From Avena insularis (Eukaryota > Streptophyta > Magnoliopsida > Poales > Poaceae): a stretch of DNA of 64,000 nucleotides. The notes below the pieces were generated by a model. The model saw only the letters and a program-made list of their open reading frames with translations, was not told the origin of the DNA and searched no databases. A program made the position numbers and the translations under genes. The stretch lies in assembly GCA_023614405.1 (NCBI GenBank), contig JAJUPC010000041.1, positions 1,054,001 through 1,118,000 of the forward strand, in the 5' to 3' direction. The stretch's first letter is position 1, and each line of letters opens with the position of its first letter. Below, in pieces: positions 1 to 11,315 of the stretch.

Positions 1-479
1 AGTGTTAGTATCTAATGTATCATGTTTGCCTCCATGATTCTTGATACTCAAAAGATTGTTTTTAATATCAAGTTTATCTAAGAGATGAAAGCAATGTTTC
101 AGAAACCATCATATGTGAAAGGTATTGCGATATCTAAAACAATGTGTTGGTTACAACATGATAGAGTATACGTCCTCATATTTTATGAGAATTTGTGAAG
201 GTTGAAGACGCCAGTCGTCCTAATCCTCCAAAAGGTTTTGGAAAAGAAACATTATACTCGCAATTCACCTTTATAAGCTATAGCAGCTTGATCATGAAAG
301 TTGTCATGATAAGGATGAATAGAAGATGTAAGTAAAATGTTTACTACACTAAAAGGTTACTAAAGAATGGAACTTTGAAAGAATGCCAAATATTTGATGA
401 AGGTGATCCACTTCAAAGTGCAAGTCCAAAGGTATTAGTATTTGACTATACACACTTTGTACTATGTGTCATGTGAATG

Positions 480-1060
480 ACACCACAATTGATATTGATA
501 GATTCTTTTAAAAGAAAAGGAATTGTTGAAAGAGAACCTATAAAATATTTGGCAGAAAAGAAAAGATTGGAGATGTCCAACTTAGGTATATAGAAGATAC
601 ATGTTATGGCTGTATTCCCTGCTTGTTAAACAATGTAGTTATGCGGTATTGGATACCGAATTGGTTGGTATGAAGTGTCATACAGGACAACACAATTCAT
701 GAACTACAATGGCCTAAGTAACTAGCAAGAGAATATGTGATGATGTTCATCGAAAACAAACAAAGGGTTGTTGTGTTGCTCGTTAACATCAAAGCTTGCC
801 TTCAACATTTGTTTCAATAATTGTTATTTTGATCAGGTATTATGACGACAAAAGGTTGTTCAAATAATTACTGTATTCCATAATAGATGGATGATATACA
901 ACTATGGTTGGAGAAATGACGACCATAAAACTAATGCTAAAATGTCGCAAGACAAATAATTGAAAGATCACATGCAAAGTGACATCGCCGTTTAAATTAT
1001 ATTGAAAGGGATACATGAAGAAACTCCATGTTGATGGATTTTTGGAGTCTTTGATTTTGA
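480..1060 (+). pseudogene. Copia gag C-terminus / protease remnant
   Basis: Only weak traces are visible. Around 510-570 a frame gives residues reminiscent of a zinc-knuckle tail (a KRNC-like segment followed by lysine-rich sequence). Around 650 a frame gives a VLDT-like stretch where the protease Asp-Thr-Gly would be expected. The following few hundred bases should hold the pre-integrase region by position, but I cannot align them with confidence. Stops and frame changes are frequent. The assignment rests mainly on position upstream of the better-preserved integrase. The first 480 bp presumably hold more gag, but nothing in them is recognisable to me. Confidence 0.35.
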
Positions 1061-1124
1061 TCAAATGACGCTTGTGATACTTTCCCGGAGATAATTAAAA
1101 CTCCGTCAGAGGCCAAAGAGGAAC

Positions 1125-1905
1125 GGACGACTAACTGATTGGAATTTGTACATATTGATGTATATAGTCCATTATGTGTAGTCGCGGGCGATGGATTTCA
1201 ACTTCATATGCTTTCTCCGAAGATTTGAGTGAGTATATCTATATACTTACTCAATAAGGAAGAAGTATGAAACATTTGAAAATGTTCAAAGACTTTCAAG
1301 ATGAAGTGGAAAATTATTGTAACAAGAAAATAAAAAAGTTTATGATTGGATCATAAAGAAAGATGTTTGAGTTACAAGTTTAGCAAAACACCTAAGATTT
1401 GAGGAATCGTTCCATGGATTTGCATTTCTCAAAAACACCATAGGAGTATGGAGTGTTCAAGATATGTAATGAAACCTTGTTTGACATGGTAAGATCAAAG
1501 GTGTCATTTATAAAACTGCCATTATATTTTAAAAGATTAAAGCTTTAGTGACTACCGCTTTTACACTGAAAAGAGCTCCATCATGATCCGTTGAAATGAC
1601 ACCATATAAGTCATGGTTTGGGATAAAACCCAGGTTGTCCTTTCTTAAATTTTTGGTATGCTAGGCATAAGTAAAGTGTTTACAACCAAAGTCGAATGAG
1701 CATGTATTTGTAGGTTATTTTGAATAACCATTGGGTATTCCTCCATAACACCAAAGACAAAATTGTTTGTCGCTTAGAGTGTCGAGTTTCTTGAGAAGGA
1801 ATTTTTGGTGAAAAGTCAAGTGGGAGGACAATAGAACTTTGACAAGGTTTCTGAACCTTGACTAATATGTGCTGAGTTACGCAGCATCGGTAAGTGTCCC
1901 GGAGG
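1125..1905 (+). pseudogene. Copia integrase remnant
   Basis: Around 1,140-1,200 the translation contains LEFVHIDVYSPL, matching the Copia integrase core start that carries the first catalytic Asp. Near 1,470-1,520 it contains NETLFDMVRSKVSF, matching the conserved NxTLxDMVRSM block. Near 1,640-1,740 it resembles the WGC...YVK and FIGYP-like C-terminal blocks, with a glycine-tyrosine pair preserved. Frames shift and stops interrupt every 30-60 codons, so no protein can be made. The product would have joined new cDNA to host DNA in the nucleus. The order integrase then RT places the element in Copia. Confidence 0.65.
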
Positions 1906-1984
1906 CAGCAACAATGCTCATGGCTCACGTGCCTCAAAGGTTGTGGTCACGGATATCTAAGTTCCTATTGAACCAAGTAGGTCG

Positions 1985-3425
1985 GGTAAGTAATCAAATG
2001 CCAAGATTTGAGAGTTAAATCATTATTGTTTGACAATGATGAACCGACTACATGCAAATAATAAATGATGGGCCCTGACTTTGTTAAGTGGCTTGAAGCC
2101 ATAAAATCCGTGATAATTCCATACACGAGAAATCAATCTTTGAATTTGAAAGACCCTCTAGAAAGGTGCAAGACCTTACAGTCGTATATGGATCTATAAA
2201 GAAATAGACATGGATGTTTCACATCTATGAAATAGTCGACATGTCGGAAAGAATTTACGACAATGTTCAAGGAATTGACTATGATAAGATTTGATCTTTC
2301 ATAGCGATATTTAGTCTGGACGGATTAATGTAGCAACCACTACATATATTTTGGTATATGGTAGTTGAACAAACAAAACAAGTTCTTACAATAGAATGGT
2401 TACCTAGGATGTGTCCATGACACGATCTAAAGGGTTTTGTTAATTCAAAGGATGCTAAAAGAGTATGCAAAACTTCAATGGTTGAAGTGAGCATCGCGGA
2501 GTTGGAATCTTCACCGTGATGAAACCGTTAAAAGGTTTAATTTCATCAGAGACGATGAAGATGTTTGCATTTTGCAAGAAATTAAGTGGGTGCACTAAGA
2601 CATATTTCTAATACATTATGTGAAAGACATATTGATGATTAAAATGATGTATCTTTTATTGACACAGGTTAAGAATTTCATTTCGATGAAAGACTTAGGC
2701 ATAACCCAAGAATTAGGCATCAATGTCTATATGGATAAATTGAGGCGCTAATATGGTTTTGCCAAATGTACATAGATAAGATGTTGAATGAGTTCAATAT
2801 GGAAACAACAAGAAGGGTTCTTGACGCAAGGAAAGGACTGAATCAAGATTCAAGTGTGTTGACACGATATTCAAGTGTTTTGACACTTGGAGAAATCACA
2901 AGAATATTTTGATCAATTATTCTTTGAGATGTACACATCCAGATATGTCCTATGCTCTAAATGTTATGAGCATAGACCAGAATGACTCATAAGATGATCA
3001 TTGGACAATAGTAGGGATATTCCTATGATCTTTGGAAGAACTAAGAATATATTATTTATATAGTGGTGACAAATAGTTCATTGTAAATTATTACATTGAT
3101 ACTAGTTTTGTCACAAATTAAGTTTATCTCAATTTAAACTATGGGTGGCACAATGTAATGGAAAGGAAGTTCCATAACGGATTTGGTTGAGTACCAAAGT
3201 TAAAACATTATGACAGATACTACAACAAAAGGCTAAGTATATGACTGCTATTGTAGCAGCAAATGAGGGCATTTGCATCAAGTAGTTTGTTATCAAACTA
3301 GGTGTGGTTCATAGCGGGATAATACTATGAAGATACATTGTACGAGAATTGTATCAACATGATTTAATCCCAAGGAACTAAAGGTCTCACCAAAGGACCA
3401 AATTTATACAATGCCATATCATTAG
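1985..3425 (+). pseudogene. Copia reverse transcriptase-RNase H remnant
   Basis: Near 2,040-2,130 the translation includes DEPTTCK and DFVKWLEAIKS, matching the block that opens Copia RT. Near 2,610-2,640 the catalytic YVDDIL motif appears as YVKDIL, so a catalytic Asp is lost. FISMKDLG follows near 2,680. Near 2,930 CTRPDMSYAL matches the segment before RNase H. From 3,080 to 3,300 RNase H blocks appear, including TDTSFVTN-like, TDSTTTKAKYM and ANEGICIK residues. Many stops interrupt it. Family knowledge assigns polymerase and RNase H activities; the sequence shows neither could be active. Confidence 0.75.
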
Positions 3426-3588
3426 AGAATGAGTAATGTGTAGATACGCAAGGACATGCAAATACACATGGACCTGGAAGTGTCAGATCCGAAGATTATG
3501 TTTACCACTAGCAATAGTGTCTATACAACACCAGAAAGCCATAGGTCTTGAATGCATAAATTTTTAACTAGATTATTGACTCTAGTGC

Positions 3589-3599
3589 AAGTGGGAGAC
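3589..3599 (+). other. Copia polypurine tract
   Basis: The purine-rich string AAGTGGGAGAC directly precedes the LTR start TGTTGG at 3,600. A purine-rich site immediately before the 3' LTR is where plus-strand DNA synthesis is primed in LTR elements. Position and composition both fit. Confidence 0.7.
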
Positions 3600-5254
3600 T
3601 GTTGGAGATATGCCCAAGAGGCAATAATAAAGTGGTTATTATTATATCTTTATGTTTATGATAAATGTTTACATCCCATGCTATAATTGTATTAACCGGA
3701 AACATTAATACTTGTGTGTTTTGTAAACATAAAAGAGTCCCTAATAAGCCTCTTGTTGAACTAGCTTATTGATTAATAGATGATCATGGTTTCCTGATCA
3801 TGGACATTGGATGTCATTAATAACAAGATTATATCATTAGGAGAATGATGTGATGGACACACACCCATAGTAAGCGTAGCATAAGATCAAGTCATTAAGT
3901 TCGTATTGCTATAAGCTTTCAAATGCATAGTAACCTAATCCTTCGACCATGAGGTTATGTTAATCACCATCACCGGATGGGTACTTTGATGACATTAAAC
4001 ACCGCTTCGTAACTGGGTGGTTATAAAGGTGTCATTGGGTATTCTGAAAGTATGTGTTGAAGCGCATGGACCAAGATTGGGATTTGTCCATCCATATGAC
4101 GGGTAGATATGCTCTGGGCCCTCTCGGTGGGATGTCATCTAGTTAGCTTGCAAGCATGTGACTAGGTCACAAGGGATGACATATCATGGAATGAGTAAAG
4201 AGTACTTATCAGTAACGAGGTAGAACTAGGTATGGAGATACCGACGATCAAACCTCGGATAAGTAGAGTATCGCGTGACGAAGGGAATTGGTTTTATATG
4301 TTAAATGGTTCTATCGATCACGAAGTCATCGTTGAGTATGTGGGAGCTGTTATGGATCTCCAGATCCCGCTAATGGTTATTGATCGGAGATGTGTCTCCA
4401 TCATGTCTACATGTTCATGAACCGTAGGGTGACACACTTAAGGTTCGAAGTTGTTTTAAGTAGATATGGGATGTGCATTGGAGACCGAATGTTGTCCAGA
4501 GAATAAGATTCATATATTGGGGATCATTTTCTAAGTTAGGAAATGTTCCGGAGTATTTGTATGGGGATTCTAAAAGGTTTCGGAATGTTCCGGAAGGTTC
4601 TAGAAGATTTCTTGGAGTTTGCTTGAAAACCAAGAAAGGATCAAGGAATCCTTGTGGGGTAAGACAAGGATTCGTGGGAGAGTAGGACTCTCCCCCACCT
4701 CCTTGATCCGCCGACCAAGGGAGAGGGGAGTCCTACAAGGACTCCACCTCCCCATGGCGCCTCCCTCCTTTAAATAGAGGGGTGGAGGCACAAGCCCCCT
4801 TGCCCCTTCTATTCTCTAGATCTCAAGTTGCCTCTCTCCTCCTCCTTCCCTCTGCTCTGGCTTAGGCGAAGCCCTGCAGAATTCTCTACTCCACCACCAC
4901 CACCACGCCGTCGTGCTGCTGCGATTCCGTGGAGGGATCTACTACCTCCGCTGCTTGTTGGAACGGGGAGAGGAAGGTCTGCTTCGATTCCGCACGTGTG
5001 ACCGACTGTGGAAGCGCTGCCGGAACGCGGCGCCGGAAGGATCGTCTACTCGATCTTGAGATCGGCAAGTGATCGACTACATCAACCACGAGATCCGATC
5101 TCAAACGAGGCTTATCGAATCTACGAGGGTTAGTACAGATCTATCTCGTTGCACATGTCTAATAAATTAGATCTTGGCTTTTATCTAGATTAGGTCTGGG
5201 TTTTGTTCGTTCTTGCGGTAGAAATTTTTTGTTTTCCATGCTACGAACCCATCA
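3600..5254 (+). repeat. BARE/Angela-like 3' LTR
   Basis: The LTR starts TGTTGGAGATATGCCCAAGA and ends ACGAACCCATCA, giving 1,655 bp, close to the roughly 1.8 kb of BARE-1 as I remember it. Recognisable blocks include GGAGAATGATGTGATGGACA near 3,839, AACTGGGTGG near 4,011, GATACCGACGATC near 4,236 and TTATTGATCGGAGA near 4,377. A TATA-like site lies near 4,770, followed by a pyrimidine-rich leader. Small ORFs across it are short and not conserved. Only this LTR is in the window, so an insertion date from LTR pairs is not possible here. Confidence 0.85.
4769..4776 (+). promoter_or_regulatory. TATA-like box of the Copia LTR
   Basis: TTTAAATAG is followed by GAGGGGTGGAGGCA and a C/T-rich leader. 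The position about two thirds into the LTR, before a pyrimidine-rich transcribed leader, matches where BARE-type LTRs place their promoter. No transcript evidence is available. Confidence 0.45.
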
Positions 5255-5288
5255 TGAAGATTTTTAGGAAATTTTTTGGGATGTTACA
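5255..5288 (-). repeat. 3' LTR start fragment of the minus-strand Gypsy
   Basis: Read on the minus strand, 34 bp from TGTAACATCCC match the start of the 5' LTR at 14,867-14,834. The match stops where the Copia LTR ends (CCATCA at 5,254), which marks the Copia insertion point about 34 bp inside this LTR. Confidence 0.85.
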
Positions 5289-5290
5289 AA

Positions 5291-5306
5291 TCTAACCCCC
5301 TTAAGA
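5291..5306 (-). other. Gypsy polypurine tract
   Basis: The minus strand reads CATCTTAAGGGGGTTAGA immediately before the LTR start at 5,288. An AAGGGGG run next to the LTR is typical of Gypsy plus-strand priming. It lies right at the end of the chromodomain ORF. Confidence 0.75.
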
Positions 5307-6167
5307 TGAATCTCGTCCTCGAGATTCGGGTTGGCTTGCAAATAGGTGAGGGTGATCTCTCCGAAGTTCATCCTCTCTCTCCCATGTTGCTTCTGATTCA
5401 GTGTGATGGTTCCACTGCACTTTGCAGAATTTGATGGTCTTGGTACGGGTAATTCTTTCTGCTGTCTCCAGAATCTTAATAGGTTTCTCTTCATAAGTGA
5501 GATCATTCTCTAGCTGAACTTCCTCTAATGGTATAGTGTCTTTCAATGAAGTTTCTTCCATCTCTGGGTGACACTTTTTCAGCTGACTGACATGGAATAC
5601 ATTATGAACTGCTGACAGGGATTCTGGTAATTCTATCTCATATGCCACTTCAACTTTGTGGCTCAAAATCTTGAAAGGTCCTACAAAGTGTGGTGCTAAT
5701 TTTCCTTTGATTCCAAATCTCTTCACACCACGAAGTGGTGATACCCTGAGATAAGCCCTGTCACCAACTTCATAGGTAACCTCTCTACGTTTTGGATCAG
5801 CATAGCTCTTCTGCCGAGATTGGGCTACCTTCAGCCTATCCCTTACCATCTTGACTTTCTCTTCAGCCTCTTTGATTAGGTCTGGCCCGAACGAATTTCT
5901 TTCTCCTACTCCATTCCATAGCAACGGTGTAGTACACTTCCTTCCATAAAGGAATTCAAATGGAGCCATTTCTATGCTTGATTGATAGCTATTATTGTAG
6001 GAAAACTCTGCGTATGGTAGACTTTCATCCCAACTAGATCCATAATCTAACGCACATGCTCTTAGCATATCTTCCAATATTTGATTGGTCCTTTCTGTCT
6101 GTCCATCAGTTTGTGGATGAAATGCAGTGCTGAATTCCAGTCGATTTCCCAATGACTCGTGAAGTTG
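5301..6167 (-). pseudogene. Gypsy integrase C-terminal half with chromodomain
   Basis: An open stretch of about 283 codons begins just after a stop at 6,168-6,170 and continues integrase. It opens with FSTAFHPQTDGQTERTNQ, which carries the third catalytic residue (Glu of TER) of the DDE triad. The middle has the GPFKI and FHVSQLKKCHP blocks of the integrase C-terminal domain. The last roughly 50 residues (PIKILETAERITRTKTIKF onward, with VQWNHHTESEATWE) are a chromodomain, which in chromoviruses is thought to steer integration toward heterochromatin. This portion is intact; only the upstream stop separates it from the rest of pol. It ends at the polypurine tract. Confidence 0.9.
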
Positions 6168-6944
6168 TCACCAAAAGTGCGAAGTGAATTGAGTTCCTCT
6201 GTCAGACACGATACTTGTAGGTACCCCATGCAAACATACAATTCTATTCATGTATATCTTGGCTAGCTTTGCACTGGTATAAGTGGTCTTCACTGGTATG
6301 AAATGGGCCACTTTTGTCAAGCGGTCAACGATAACCCATATAGAATCGTATCCAGATTTAGTCCTGGGAAGTCCGGTGATAAAGTCCATACCAATTTTAT
6401 CCCATTTCCAATCAGGTATTGGCAGTGGTTGTAATAATCCTACCGGTTTTTGATGTTCTGCCTTTACACGACTGCACACGTCGCACAAGGCAATGTGCTC
6501 TGCTATGTCCTTCTTTAAATTATTCCACCAAAACCTCTCCTTAACATCCATACACATCTTGGTGTTGCCAGGATGAATTGAATATGATGAGTTGTGCGCT
6601 TCTGGTAAGATCAACTTCTTAAGTTCAAGATCCTGCGGAACACAGATACATTTTTCGTACCATAAGATTCCTTGTTCATCTACATGGAATCCTTTTGCCT
6701 TGCCTTCACTAACCTTACTTTTGATTTCTTCTATTTCTTTGTCCAACTTTTGGGCTTCTTGGACTCTGTCCATTAGTGTGGGTTGCACTTCCAAGGATGC
6801 AAGGTACCCTTCAGGCACTATCTCCAGTCTCAGCTCTCTAAATTGGGCACATAACTCCTCCGGCAATTCTCCTTTATTGAGGCCATTTACATAAACCTTG
6901 CGGCTTAATGCATCGGCTACGACGTTTGCCTTTCCAGGGTGGTA
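6168..6944 (-). pseudogene. Gypsy RNase H tail and integrase N-terminal half
   Basis: From the stop at 6,945-6,947 the frame resumes with YHPGKANVVADALSR, the linker after RNase H. Integrase follows: an HHCC zinc-binding domain (HNSSYSIHPG...CDVCSRVK), then the core with the first catalytic Asp in GMDFITG and the second in SDRGTQF. It is cut by TGA at 6,168-6,170, right after SHFW, just before the segment carrying the catalytic Glu. The stop is explained by one C-to-T change. Together with 5,301-6,167 it makes one integrase split by a single nonsense codon. Confidence 0.88.
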
Positions 6945-7304
6945 TTACAAACTTAAGTCGTAATCTTTGATAAGTTCTAGCCATCTTCTTTGTCTCATGT
7001 TGAGTTCTTTCTGTGTAAAAATGTATTTCAGACTCTTGTGATCAGTGAACATTTCACAACGTTTTCCCATAAGATAATGCCTGCATGTTTTTAAGGCATG
7101 TACAACAGATGCCAACTCTAGATCATGAGTAGGATAGTTCACTTCATGATTTTTGAGTTGCCTTGATGCATAAGCTACAACTCTACCTTCCTGCATCAGT
7201 ACACCTCCTAATCCTTGGTGAGATGCATCACAATATACTTGAAAGTCTTTCTCAAGGTCTGACAGACATAACACTGGTGCTGACACTAGTCTCTTCTTCA
7301 ATTC
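6945..7304 (-). pseudogene. Gypsy RNase H
   Basis: About 118 codons follow directly after the stop at 7,305-7,307 in the same frame. [19 protein letters not shown] is the start of RNase H with its first catalytic Asp. [20 protein letters not shown] and [12 protein letters not shown] carry later conserved acidic positions. The frame ends in TAA at 6,945-6,947 after KDYDLSL, just before the usual YHPGKAN linker. The domain degrades the RNA of RNA-DNA hybrids during reverse transcription. It looks intact between two nonsense codons. Confidence 0.9.
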
Positions 7305-7980
7305 CTAAAAGCTGGTTTCACATGCTCTCGTCCAACTAAACTTCTTCTCATTCTTTAGCAGTTCAGTCATAGGTTTTGCTATCTTAGAGAAATTTTCAAT
7401 GAACCTCCGGTAGTACCCTGCTAAGCCAAGGAAACTACGGATTTCCTTAACCGATTTTGGAGGTTCCCATTTTGTCACAGCTGCCACTTTTGCTAGATCA
7501 ACAGCTATACCATTTCCAAATACTATGTGCCTAAGAAAACCCACTTCATTCAGCCAAAATTCACATTTTCTGAACTTGGCATAAAGTTTGTGTTCCCTAA
7601 GTTTCTCTAGAATCAGGCGTAGATGTTCTTCATGTTCTTTGTTGCTCTTGGAATATACCAATATGTCATCAATGAATACCACTACGAACTTGTCAAGGAA
7701 TTCCATGAATACCTTATTCATCATGTTCATGAAATAGGCTGGTGCATTAGTCAATCCAAACAACATCACTGTATATTCATACAACCCATATCTAGTGGTG
7801 AATGCGGTCTTGGGTATGTCATGTTCTCTAATATTTAGTTGGAAGTATCCTGATCGAAGATCAATTTTTGAGAACACACATGCTCCCTCTATCTGATCGA
7901 AGAGATCATTTATTCTAGGAAGGGGATATTTATTCTTTATGGTCACTTCATTAAGTGAACGATAATCTATGCATAGCTTT
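7305..7980 (-). pseudogene. Gypsy reverse transcriptase
   Basis: The frame gives [57 protein letters not shown] and [12 protein letters not shown]. The last is the catalytic motif, with both Asp residues present. The thumb region [20 protein letters not shown] follows. A one-base deletion near 7,976 shifts the frame relative to the upstream gag-protease reading, and TAG at 7,305-7,307 ends it at ACETSF. Apart from those breaks it is well preserved and serves as a reference for the damaged RT at 55.9-56.9 kb. Confidence 0.92.
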
Positions 7981-9748
7981 GACTTCGGTCCTTCTTCTCA
8001 ACAAACAAAACTGGTGCTCCCCAAGATGACGAACTTGGTTGGATAAATCCCTTTTTCAACTGTTCTCCCAGCTGTTTCTTGAGTTCTTTTAACTCGTCCA
8101 CCGACATTTTATAAGGTCTCTTTGTTATAGGCCCAGTTCCTGGCAGTAGGTCTATCAGAAACTCCACATCCCTATCTAGTGGCATGCTAGGTAATTCCTC
8201 GGGGAACACATCTAGGTACTCTTTCACTATTGGCACACTATCTAGGCTAACCCACTTAAGAGAATTAACCTTGCTCGCTTTGGGTTCAAAGTTAGACTTG
8301 AACCTGATCCTTTTCTTTTTTGGGGTGGTGAGCATAATAGTTCGCTTGGCACAATCAATCACCCCTTCATAATGGGTCAACCAGTCCATCCCTAATACTA
8401 CATCTAATCCTTGGGACTCTAGGATTATTAAACTAACTGGAAACTTGTTCTTTCCAATTTCTAGGATTATCTGTCGGCACCCAGAATTTACTATCATTTC
8501 TCCACCCAGGGAGCTTACTTTAATGGGACATCCAATGGTTTCAGTGGAGAGTTCGTTTTTGATTACAAATGCTCTTGAAATGAAAGAATGCGATGCGCCA
8601 GTATCGAAAAGGATAAGTGTAGGAAAGGAATTAATCTTGAACTTACCGATCACGGCATCAGATCCTTCTTGAATTTCCTCCACATTGATGTGATTCACAT
8701 GACCCTTTTGGAATGGGTTTGGCTTAGCCCCATCAGTCTTCTTTTCTGGGGATTCATTAGCATAGTGCCATGTCTTCTTGCACTTGAAACATTCCACCTG
8801 ACTAATGTCTTTCTTTGCTGGCTGACTGTGATGGTTCTGACCATTTTGGTTCCCATGGCCATGATTATTGTGGTTGTTCCTGAATCCACTTTTGTTATGT
8901 CCACGATGATTGTTTCCATCATGGTGGTTGTTGTTGTTATGATGGTTATTATGATTCCCATTCTTGTGGAATCCTGAGCTCCCACTTCCTTCGCCATGAG
9001 AGCGCTTATGAGGAGATCCCGATCCAAACTTATCAAAATGGTCCTTCCTCTTTCTACCCTCCACTTGCTTCATCTTGTTTTCCAGAATGGTAGCTTTATC
9101 ACACAAGGATTGATAAGTTGGAACATATGCAACAGATAGTTGCATAGAAATTTCATCATTCAGCCCATCTAGGAACTTCTCCTTCCTCTTTGCATCAGTG
9201 TCAACATCATCGGGTGCATAACGTGACAAATTATTGAACTCCTCGATGTATTCAGAAATACTGCGGTGGCGTTGCTTGAGGTTATGAAACTCCTTTTTCT
9301 TCAACCCCATTATCCCAAAAGAGATGTGAGTGGTGTGAAACCCATCCTCAAACATTACCCAAGTCACCTCCTCAATAGGGTGAGTAACTTGGAAATTGTC
9401 CCACCAAGTAGCTGCATGACCTTCCAATAAGTGTGCTGCGAATCTGACCTCTTCTGCATCTGTGCATCCAACCGTGACTAGGTCCTTATTCACAGAGCGT
9501 AGCCAATCATTTGCTACCATGGGGTCAGTGGTACCCGAGAACTTAGCAGGTCTCAGCCTTAGAAATCTGGTCAGCATATCCAGAGGTGGTGGATTGTTCT
9601 GGTTATTATTATTGTTATTATTGTTGTTCTGATTCTGGTTTGCCATAAATTGAGTCATCATTTGCATCAATTGGGTCTGTGCAGCCATCATCTGCTGCAT
9701 TCCATTGCCATTGTCATTGTTATCCTCGTTGTTGCGTCAGGGAGGCAT
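7967..9748 (-). pseudogene. Gypsy gag-protease, start of RT
   Basis: A 577-codon open frame runs from Met at 9,700. The likely original start is an upstream ATG at 9,748, which now meets a TGA at codon 4 (9,737-9,739). From the 9,700 Met: Asn-rich linker at residues 21-36, gag capsid domain about 45-200 (PAKFSGTTDP, ATWWDNF, FNNLSRYAP), a His/Asn/Gly-rich low-complexity region about 225-295, a zinc knuckle at 304-316 and protease DTGASHS at 366. The knuckle reads CFKCKKTWHYANES: its fourth ligand is Ser, not Cys. RT begins near residue 540 before the frameshift at about 7,976. Gag forms the particle; the protease would cut the polyprotein. Confidence 0.9.
9603..9633 (-). repeat. AAT/AAC microsatellite in gag (Asn run)
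   Basis: A trinucleotide tract (+ strand TTATTATTATTG...) encodes a run of nine Asn at residues 24-32 of the gag frame. It is in frame and probably varies in length between copies. Confidence 0.7.
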
Positions 9749-9835
9749 CTGTGAGTTTAATACGGGTAAGTAATGATAGATTGGAGTGTGATGAGGTTCC
9801 TATGACGGTTTGCCACATGCTTCTTGGTCGACCAT

Positions 9836-10340
9836 TGTAGCACCCCGGTAAAACCACTACTAGAAAATCGCGTGTTATTTTTACTTTGTGCATTGCATCC
9901 TCATGACAACATGCTCATGTCATCATGCCACATTGCATTTGAGCATCATCATCATGCCTATAAGCTCGCCCTCAATAGATGCTGGTTTTCATTTGCCCAT
10001 ATTCGTTATGATTGTGGTATCGAAGCTGTTCATTGAAATCCATAGGTTGACGTTACAACCCACCAATAGTCGATTCCAGAGCTGAAGGAGAAAAAGATAC
10101 TCTGGTCTAGCTTCCGCGGAGGATTTGTCTACGACTATTTTTGCAAAAGTCTATTTTTGTTTTCCAGATACCCCCCTCTTTTATTTTATATCAAAACACT
10201 GGTCTCTTCTAGATATTTTATTTGTCTAAAAGATATTTACAAAAGTATTTAAATAAAAATAAATATATAAAATATTTTTGAACTGGGGAAGGCCGCCACC
10301 GGCCAGGCCCAAAGGCCCAGCTGGCAGTAGCCTACTAACC
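9836..10340 (+). repeat. Probable foreign LTR fragment between extra ORFs and gag
   Basis: The + strand at 9,836 reads TGTAGCACCCCGGTAAAACC, a typical opening of grass Gypsy LTRs, and is followed by sequence with no gag homology. The region is AT-rich, then contains GCCAGGCCCAAAGGCCCAG near 10,300, a style common in LTR promoter regions. I cannot find a matching LTR end, internal region or target duplication, so the right boundary is approximate. It could instead be native spacer of the minus-strand element. The remaining 10,340-10,496 shows nothing I recognise. Confidence 0.4.
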
Positions 10341-10496
10341 CAAATAAAAACAACAATCAGACAAACAAGCACATGCAGGTTTAACATCACAACAATAACA
10401 GAGTTTGCAAAAATAACATACTAGCATAGTCACCCACAAGTCGGTATGACCTATGCAACTGGATAATAATGAAACAAGGTAGATGGAATAGTATCA

Positions 10497-11315
10497 CTAC
10501 TCCTCCATGTCAACTTCCTCCTCCACTAGTGCGAGTCCTGCTGCTGCGAATCCTGCCTTGTATTCCTCCAAGCTTGTAGTCAAAGCATCGATCTTTGTCT
10601 GTAATTCTCTCTTCTGTGTGTGTAGCCTCTCTATCACCTCGTGATCCGCTTCCATCTCAATGTTCTCTAGCTCTAACTCGGTCTCCAAGTCTCTAATCTT
10701 CTCGTTCTTCTCCTGAACTCTCTTCTCCTGGCTCTTGAATTTCTTCTCTTGGTCTTCAAACTTCTTCTCCATTTCCTTGATTCGATTTTCCTGTTCCTGG
10801 AAGGCCTTGTCCTTCTCCTTAAGTTGGACTCGTAGTTCATCATTGCTAAGCATCACATTAGTCCTATCAGTATCAAGGTGTCTGATAAGGCTCTCTATGT
10901 CCTGGAGGTAGTGACGCACGGGCTTGATAGACTCCTTAGTGGCCTCGTCCAACACAATAGGCTCTCCATCCTCATCGCGCGTCCCAAAGAAGTGGAAGTA
11001 GTGGCTCCTAATCTCAGAAGAGTGACGTCCACATAGGCGTCCCAATAGCTCCTGCATAGCGACGTCGAGGCCCCTCTCCATGTCATCATGGAGAATCTTG
11101 AAGGTAATCTCCCCAGTTTGGGGCTCTGTCTCACGTCCTGGCTGGGTAACTCTGAATCCCCATAAGTCCTTCCTCTGAAACTTCCTCAGCTGAAGTCCCT
11201 GAATGGTAGGGATTGGAAGAGCGAGCACTTAGACTATTTCCAACATACGAGTCCCAAAGCGAGTCCCCTTGAAATCCTCGGTCGTGCTGTAGACAAAATT
11301 CGGCGTCTTTTGCAT
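10497..11315 (-). pseudogene. Extra element ORF with long coiled coil
   Basis: A frame of 273 codons including the stop starts at ATG 11,315 and ends in tandem stops at 10,497. It is broken once by TAA after about 25 codons (after MLEIV, about 11,238-11,240), explained by a C-to-T change. The intact part is 243 codons. An N-terminal region (RKDLWGFRVTQPGRE, HDDMERGLDVAMQELLGRL, HSSEIRSHYFHFFG) precedes a charged heptad-rich segment from about residue 90 to 230 that should form a coiled coil. It resembles no standard gag or pol domain. It lies between primer site and gag in the same orientation, so it is probably an extra ORF of this element. Function unknown. Confidence 0.6.

Larger units (their letters stand above)
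1..5254 (+). mobile_element. BARE/Angela-like Ty1-Copia element, 3' part, decayed
   Basis: The stretch reads in order as a gag/protease remnant, integrase, reverse transcriptase, RNase H, polypurine tract and 3' LTR on the + strand, the Copia order with integrase before RT. No long ORF survives; homology is visible only when many stops and small indels are stepped over. The LTR opening and many internal blocks match my recollection of the Triticeae BARE-1/Angela/WIS group. The 5' LTR and most of gag lie left of the window. The right end falls inside a Gypsy LTR: 34 bp of Gypsy LTR terminus remain at 5,255-5,288, so this element inserted into that LTR. Superfamily is confident; the exact family is inferred from memory. 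Confidence 0.85.

Noticed and set aside
4232..5104. Short ORFs on both strands between 4.2 and 5.1 kb
   Set aside because: They lie inside the BARE/Angela-like LTR, which is non-coding at this position.
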